Positions 6,304-9,305 of a stretch of 9,305 bases of DNA are shown piece by piece. The stretch's first letter is position 1. Each line of letters starts with the position of its first letter. The translations under genes and the position numbers were made by a program. The notes beneath the pieces were generated by a model. It was not told the origin of the DNA. It saw only the letters and a program-made list of their open reading frames with translations, and ran no database searches. The stretch is from positions 1 through 9,305 of the forward strand of contig JAEZIE010000233.1 in NCBI GenBank assembly GCA_023416175.1, read 5' to 3'. This DNA is from Bacillota bacterium. GTDB lineage: Bacteria > Bacillota > Clostridia > Christensenellales > CAG-138.

Positions 6304-7269
6304 ATGAAGCGAATCTTGCAAATCTTAGCGACTTCTATTGCCCTACTATTGATGTTTGCTCTGGCCGTGCCCGCGCTTGCCGCCTCGACATGTCCGACGG
6401 CGAACACGTCCCCCATCAGCAACTGCCTGGCGAAATACAAGCTTACCGCAAGCGATATCAGCAACATTCAGGAAAAGCTCAGACAATGCGGACTGACCGA
6501 AGAAGTATTGCGCTACGGCCCCATCTGTGAAAGTGGCGGCTGCACCACGCCCGATTGCACCAAGGTAGATTGTGATGGTACCCAGTGCGTTACCACGGAT
6601 TGCGCGCAGACCGTCTGCGGCAACACGAGCTCTACCCCCGCCGAGGAGGCGCTCTCCTGCACCGAAGCGGATTGCGCAAACAACGGCTGTGACGCGGCGG
6701 ATTGCGCCACCGCAGGCTGCAAGGACTCCTGCGCAACAACCAAGTGCATTCCCGCAGTGGAAGAAAAGCAGGCTGAAGAAGGAACCGAGGCAGAAGCAGT
6801 TGCTCCCACTCAAGCCCAGGATGACACCGAGGTAAAAGCTGCCGCAACCGAAGAAACGGGCAGCACCGCGATCGACGAAGCGATTGCGCAGGCCAAGGAA
6901 GCAGTTAAAAACTACGGGTCTTCCTCCAACTGCCCGACGAGCAGCGGCTCCAACCAGGTGGCGGGCGTCGTAATCGCTCCCCAGCAGAGTTCCAACTGCC
7001 CCACAAGCGGCAACAGCGATGTGAAGTCCCAGCTTCAGGATGCAGTCAATAAGGCGCTCGATCAGGCGAAGTCAAAAGTCTCTTCTGGTTCCAACTGCCC
7101 CACTAGCGGCAGCAACAATAGCGCCCAGCTTCAGGACGCCGTCAATAAGGCGCTCGATCAGGTCAAATCCTATTCGGGTTCCAATTGCCCTAAGAGCAGC
7201 GGCTCCGTGGACGTCAACGGCATACTGAACCAGCTCCAGAACAGCGGTCTCTACAACTGCAACAAATAA
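6304..7269 (+). CDS. Secreted cysteine-pentad repeat protein, unknown family
   Basis: I do not recognise this family. The 321-residue protein has a 27-residue signal peptide (MKRILQ start, VPALAA end), so it should be exported. It has 22 cysteines. An N-terminal segment (28-74) has C30, C41 and C62. Then C75, 80, 85, 90, 95, 100 and 105 fall exactly every fifth residue, and after a gap C119, 124, 129, 134, 139, 143 and 148 nearly repeat this. Five units read C-x3-D (D84, D89, D99, D123, D133). An acidic, Ala/Glu-rich linker follows (about 150-186). The C-terminal part (187-319) alternates predicted amphipathic helices with S-N-C-P-T/K-S words (C210, C232, C265, C295) and ends Y-N-C-N-K. Possible roles are a disulfide-bonded or metal-binding surface protein. 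The C-x3-D units recall ranthipeptide precursors such as freyrasin, but the Sec signal, large size and lack of a radical SAM gene nearby argue against that. It is a single-gene unit with its own promoter and terminator. Confidence 0.85.
   Translation: MKRILQILATSIALLLMFALAVPALAASTCPTANTSPISNCLAKYKLTASDISNIQEKLRQCGLTEEVLRYGPICESGGCTTPDCTKVDCDGTQCVTTDCAQTVCGNTSSTPAEEALSCTEADCANNGCDAADCATAGCKDSCATTKCIPAVEEKQAEEGTEAEAVAPTQAQDDTEVKAAATEETGSTAIDEAIAQAKEAVKNYGSSSNCPTSSGSNQVAGVVIAPQQSSNCPTSGNSDVKSQLQDAVNKALDQAKSKVSSGSNCPTSGSNNSAQLQDAVNKALDQVKSYSGSNCPKSSGSVDVNGILNQLQNSGLYNCNK
7030..7169 (+). repeat. Tandem repeat inside the cysteine-rich gene
   Basis: The 44 bases at 7030-7073 recur at 7126-7169 with five differences, an in-frame offset of 96 bases (32 codons). 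Both encode the helix QLQDAVNKALDQ(A/V)KS, and each is followed by S-G-S-N-C-P. The high nucleotide identity points to a fairly recent duplication. An older, diverged helix unit lies at residues about 187-206. Confidence 0.85.
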
Positions 7270-7297
7270 GCGGTTGACGGACATATAAGCGCCAGCG

Positions 7298-7336
7298 GCA
7301 ATACAGGCCTTCATCTGGAGGCCTGTATTGCTTTCT
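7298..7336 (+). terminator. Terminator of the cysteine-rich gene
   Basis: A perfect thirteen-pair stem joins 7298-7310 and 7319-7331 around an eight-base loop. The tail TTTCT follows. It lies 28 bases past the stop codon and separates this gene from the acetyltransferase promoter. Confidence 0.85.
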
Positions 7337-7351
7337 AACGTCTTTGCGATA

Positions 7352-7381
7352 TTGACAGCGCAGGCAGGGAACGTTTACCAT
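7352..7381 (+). promoter_or_regulatory. Promoter of the acetyltransferase gene
   Basis: A perfect -35 box TTGACA (7352-7357) is followed after 18 bases by TACCAT (7376-7381), a four-of-six -10 match. It is placed between the preceding terminator and the ribosome binding site. The start at 7423 would have a leader of about 35 bases. Confidence 0.6.
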
Positions 7382-7406
7382 AAACCATGTTACATCTATG
7401 GAATGA

Positions 7407-7414
7407 GGGAGGGG
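7407..7414 (+). promoter_or_regulatory. Ribosome binding site that fixes the acetyltransferase start
   Basis: GGGAGGGG lies eight bases before the ATG at 7423. The in-frame ATG at 7387 has no such site and falls at the likely transcription start, so the shorter protein is preferred. Confidence 0.75.
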
Positions 7415-7422
7415 AAAGAAGC

Positions 7423-7956
7423 ATGGTATATGACGACGGCATCCGGAAAGGTACCCTGGCGGATGTGGAAGAGCTCGCAGCGCTCTATGATGCGCTCAAC
7501 GATCATCTCACGGCCACCGTCAACCACCCTGGCTGGCGCAAGGGCTTCTACCCCGTGCGGGAGAACGCACAGCGGGCGGCGGAAGAGGGCACGCTGTTTG
7601 TCTATATGGCGGACGGTAAAATTGCGGGCTCAGTCATATTAAGTCACGAGCCGGAGGAGGCCTATCATACCGTTACCTGGCTAACCGACGCCGATTATCA
7701 GGACATACTCGTCATCCACACGCTTGCCATTCATCCCGATTATCTCAAGCGCGGCATCGGCCACGAGCTTTTGAAATTTACACTCTCCTACGCGAAGGAG
7801 CAGGGACAAAGAACCATCCGGCTGGATGTATATGAAAACAATCGGCCCGCCATCGCGCTCTACGAAAAATGCGGGTTCCGGTATGTTGATAGGGTTGACC
7901 TGGGATTGGGCTGTTACGGACTTGACTATTTCCTGCTGTATGAATATGTACTATAA
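7423..7956 (+). CDS. GNAT-family N-acetyltransferase
   Basis: This 177-residue cytoplasmic enzyme should transfer an acetyl group from acetyl-CoA to an amine. The fold is recognisable from an N-terminal IRKGTLADVEELAALYD helix (7-23). The acetyl-CoA pyrophosphate motif A is LAIHPDYLKRGIGHELL (101-117), with the R/K-x-x-G-x-G/A-type loop KRGIGH at 109-114. Motif B, ENNRPAIALYEKCGF (138-152), matches the usual N-x-x-A-x-x-x-Y-x-x-x-G-F. The length is normal for a single GNAT domain. The substrate cannot be told: ribosomal protein, antibiotic, amino acid and small-amine acetylases share these motifs. It stands alone, with its own promoter and a terminator that overlaps its stop codon. Confidence 0.88.
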   Translation: MVYDDGIRKGTLADVEELAALYDALNDHLTATVNHPGWRKGFYPVRENAQRAAEEGTLFVYMADGKIAGSVILSHEPEEAYHTVTWLTDADYQDILVIHTLAIHPDYLKRGIGHELLKFTLSYAKEQGQRTIRLDVYENNRPAIALYEKCGFRYVDRVDLGLGCYGLDYFLLYEYVL

Positions 7957-7977
7957 AAGCGCCTTGAGGCGCTTTTT
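7955..7977. terminator. Bidirectional terminator between convergent genes
   Basis: AAAAGCGCC (7955-7963) pairs with GGCGCTTTT (7968-7976) around TTGA. A T-run follows on the plus strand and TTTTATAG on the minus strand. The stem starts within the acetyltransferase stop codon (7954-7956). It also sits 17 bases past the end of the hydrolase gene, so it can serve both. Confidence 0.88.
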
Positions 7978-7993
7978 GCTTGGAATGATAGTA

Positions 7994-8986
7994 CTACTGC
8001 GTAGATAGGACCAAATCTAAAAAGCTCAGTATTCTTTCACAATACTTGCCGTCTTCTGCCACCGACGTAAAATCATTGTCTTTTACAATAAAATGTGCGT
8101 CGGAGGGAAGAAGCCAGCTTTGTGTATGCTTTGGTGCAACGGCAAGAAGCCTTTGCATATTGATGGAACGTACCGAGGTATCCCCTTGGGATGCGATGAA
8201 CAGAGCTGGTCTTTCCCCGATGTTCTGAACTTGGACGAGCGGCGTATTTTGTCCCACGGTGCTCTTTCCAAAGAGCAGGGAGGAAGCAAACCTAAGAAGA
8301 GGACGCTCCAGCTCAATCAAAGCTCCGGGGAGACCATGTTGTGCCATGGTATCGCATATCACATCTTCAAAGCTGGAATATGCGGACATGGCAATCAGGC
8401 CATCCACATCCGGTATCTGTCCGAATGCGTTGATGGCGATGGCGCCGCCCATGGAAACGCCATGCAGTACGATTGGAGTATCCGCATACTTCGCTTTCCC
8501 CTTGAGGTAAGCTACCGCTGCCTGTACATCACGCGTTTCCTCATAGCCCAGGCAAACGCGGTCTCCGCTGCTGTTCCCGTGGCCGCGGACTTCTAACAGG
8601 AGAGAAGCATAACCGTTTTCCTGCATCCATTTGGCATGCGGATAAAAATAGGTGACGGAGGGTTGCTGGATTCCGGTGAGGTAAATCACAATCGCTTTGG
8701 GCTGGGAGACGGTCACTTCAGACGTCCATATGGAATAACCATCTTCTGTGGTCAGCATCCGCTCGTCGGCCGCAATTCCGAATTCCGCGGGGGTGTAAAT
8801 ATCCTGCAAAGGGTGCAAATCCGTGTTGCCATCGTAGGTGACAGGACCCAGTGAGGCGCCAGCAATAATCACGAACGGCGCGGCCAAAAGCAGCACAGCA
8901 ATAACACCTAATAGGATAAGTAGGGTTTTCGTCCAAAACCGGGCTAAGGGTTGCCTGCCTTTCTTTGGGACGCTTTCTATACGCAT
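7994..8986 (-). CDS. Membrane-anchored alpha/beta hydrolase
   Basis: This 330-residue serine hydrolase probably acts outside the membrane on an ester or peptide. One hydrophobic segment (about 20-44), preceded by basic residues and with no clear cleavage site, should anchor it with the catalytic domain outside. The fold shows a strand followed by LEVRGHGNSSG (131-141) and the nucleophile elbow GVSMGG (176-181) with S178. The other likely triad members are D269 in SQGDTSV and H298 in DAHF. These match the S33/lysophospholipase-like alpha/beta hydrolases. A GTG at 8992 is in frame, but GAGGAG (8995-9000) lies only two bases from it and eight from the ATG at 8986, so the ATG is chosen. The start overlaps the end of mfd by ten bases, implying co-transcription and coupled translation. 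No functional link to DNA repair is evident, and the substrate is unknown. Confidence 0.85.
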   Translation of the reverse strand: MRIESVPKKGRQPLARFWTKTLLILLGVIAVLLLAAPFVIIAGASLGPVTYDGNTDLHPLQDIYTPAEFGIAADERMLTTEDGYSIWTSEVTVSQPKAIVIYLTGIQQPSVTYFYPHAKWMQENGYASLLLEVRGHGNSSGDRVCLGYEETRDVQAAVAYLKGKAKYADTPIVLHGVSMGGAIAINAFGQIPDVDGLIAMSAYSSFEDVICDTMAQHGLPGALIELERPLLRFASSLLFGKSTVGQNTPLVQVQNIGERPALFIASQGDTSVRSINMQRLLAVAPKHTQSWLLPSDAHFIVKDNDFTSVAEDGKYCERILSFLDLVLSTQ

Positions 8987-9305
8987 CCGCACAACTCCTC
9001 TAAAAACGGTGGCAGTGCCTGCAGCATCCCCGATACGTCCACACCCGCTTTTTTGAATACCAGCGCAGTGGTCTCACCGGGTATCAGCTGCGCATTGTAG
9101 CTGGCGGCGGCGGTTAACAGACGCGCACCGTCGAGCTGTGCGTCCGCATGGAAGGAAAGGCGGCAAAGCCCCTCCCGCACGGTGAGATTATTGGCCTGCG
9201 CACGCGAGGCGAGCGCCTTGATGTAGGAAATGTCTATGAGGTTCTGCGTAGCCTCCGGAATATCGCCAAAGCGGTCCTCCATTTCCTCCTGCACATCGTA
9301 GAGCA
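8977..9305 (-). CDS. mfd: Transcription-repair coupling factor Mfd, C-terminal end (partial)
   Basis: Only the last 108-109 residues are inside the window, and the reading frame continues past base 9305. Mfd is a DNA translocase that removes RNA polymerase stalled at lesions and recruits UvrA for nucleotide excision repair. The visible part is its C-terminal TRCF domain. It begins LYDVQEEMEDRFGDIPE, the typical E-x-x-D-R-F-G-D-x-P motif, and continues with a helix (NLIDISYIKALASRAQ) and a beta-rich segment up to C-G-C-V. In the full protein this domain masks UvrA binding until Mfd engages DNA. The GTG at 9294 is an internal valine, not a start. The gene overlaps the downstream hydrolase gene by ten bases. 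Confidence 0.88.
   Translation of the reverse strand, partial: LYDVQEEMEDRFGDIPEATQNLIDISYIKALASRAQANNLTVREGLCRLSFHADAQLDGARLLTAAASYNAQLIPGETTALVFKKAGVDVSGMLQALPPFLEELCGCV
8995..9000 (-). promoter_or_regulatory. Ribosome binding site inside the mfd 3' end
   Basis: On the minus strand GAGGAG stands eight bases before the ATG at 8986, and only two before the in-frame GTG at 8992. The site lies in coding sequence of mfd, near its stop codon (8977-8979), as expected for coupled translation of the hydrolase. Confidence 0.7.

Noticed and set aside
6096..6530. Plus-strand open frame of 144 codons overlapping the cysteine-rich gene
   Set aside because: It starts inside a terminator stem, covers the promoter, and overlaps the better-supported gene in another frame.
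6526..6747. Reading the cysteine array as a ferredoxin or other iron-sulfur protein
   Set aside because: The regular five-residue spacing lacks the C-x2-C-x2-C-x3-C-P type of ferredoxin motif, and the signal peptide sends the protein outside the cell.
6346..6813. Minus-strand open frame of 155 codons opposite the cysteine-rich gene
   Set aside because: It is antisense to a gene with a signal peptide, a ribosome binding site, a promoter and in-frame repeats. It has no start signals of its own.

Overview
The window looks like chromosomal DNA from an anaerobic member of the Bacillota, most likely class Clostridia, with a moderately high G+C content. The evidence is an electron-bifurcating ferredoxin/NAD(P)H enzyme (Nfn) used by anaerobes, a TGS-domain nucleoside kinase of the kind seen in Clostridia, strong purine-rich ribosome binding sites, and short hairpin-plus-T-run terminators. 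Nothing resembles a phage, an insertion sequence or a CRISPR array. I could run no searches, so family names come from reading motifs.

Layout. Bases 1-462 hold no convincing gene. They contain a faint T-box-like sequence, a cluster of palindromes and a terminator. On the minus strand, 463-2172 encodes a nucleoside (uridine-type) kinase with a threonyl-tRNA-synthetase-like N-terminus. Diverging from it is a two-gene operon on the plus strand, nfnA (2399-3247) and nfnB (3249-4655), with a near-consensus promoter at 2321-2350 and a terminator at 4672-4701. Two separately terminated genes for exported proteins follow. The first (4900-6069) has three SH3b domains and a CAP domain. The second (6304-7269) is an unrecognised cysteine-rich protein with 22 cysteines. 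Next come a GNAT acetyltransferase with its own promoter (7423-7956) and, convergent on the minus strand, a membrane-anchored alpha/beta hydrolase (7994-8986). The hydrolase overlaps the 3' end of mfd, which runs off the right edge of the window.

How the parts relate. NfnAB supplies redox balance, coupling NADH and reduced ferredoxin to NADPH. The CAP/SH3 protein and the cysteine-rich protein appear linked in expression and export. Their promoters share a two-part motif at identical spacing, their leaders share a nine-base word, and their 27-residue signal peptides are 16/27 identical, although the mature proteins are unrelated.

The most novel item is the cysteine-rich protein. It carries two runs of seven cysteines, mostly placed exactly every fifth residue, with many C-x3-D motifs, followed by repeating helix plus S-N-C-P-T/K-S units.
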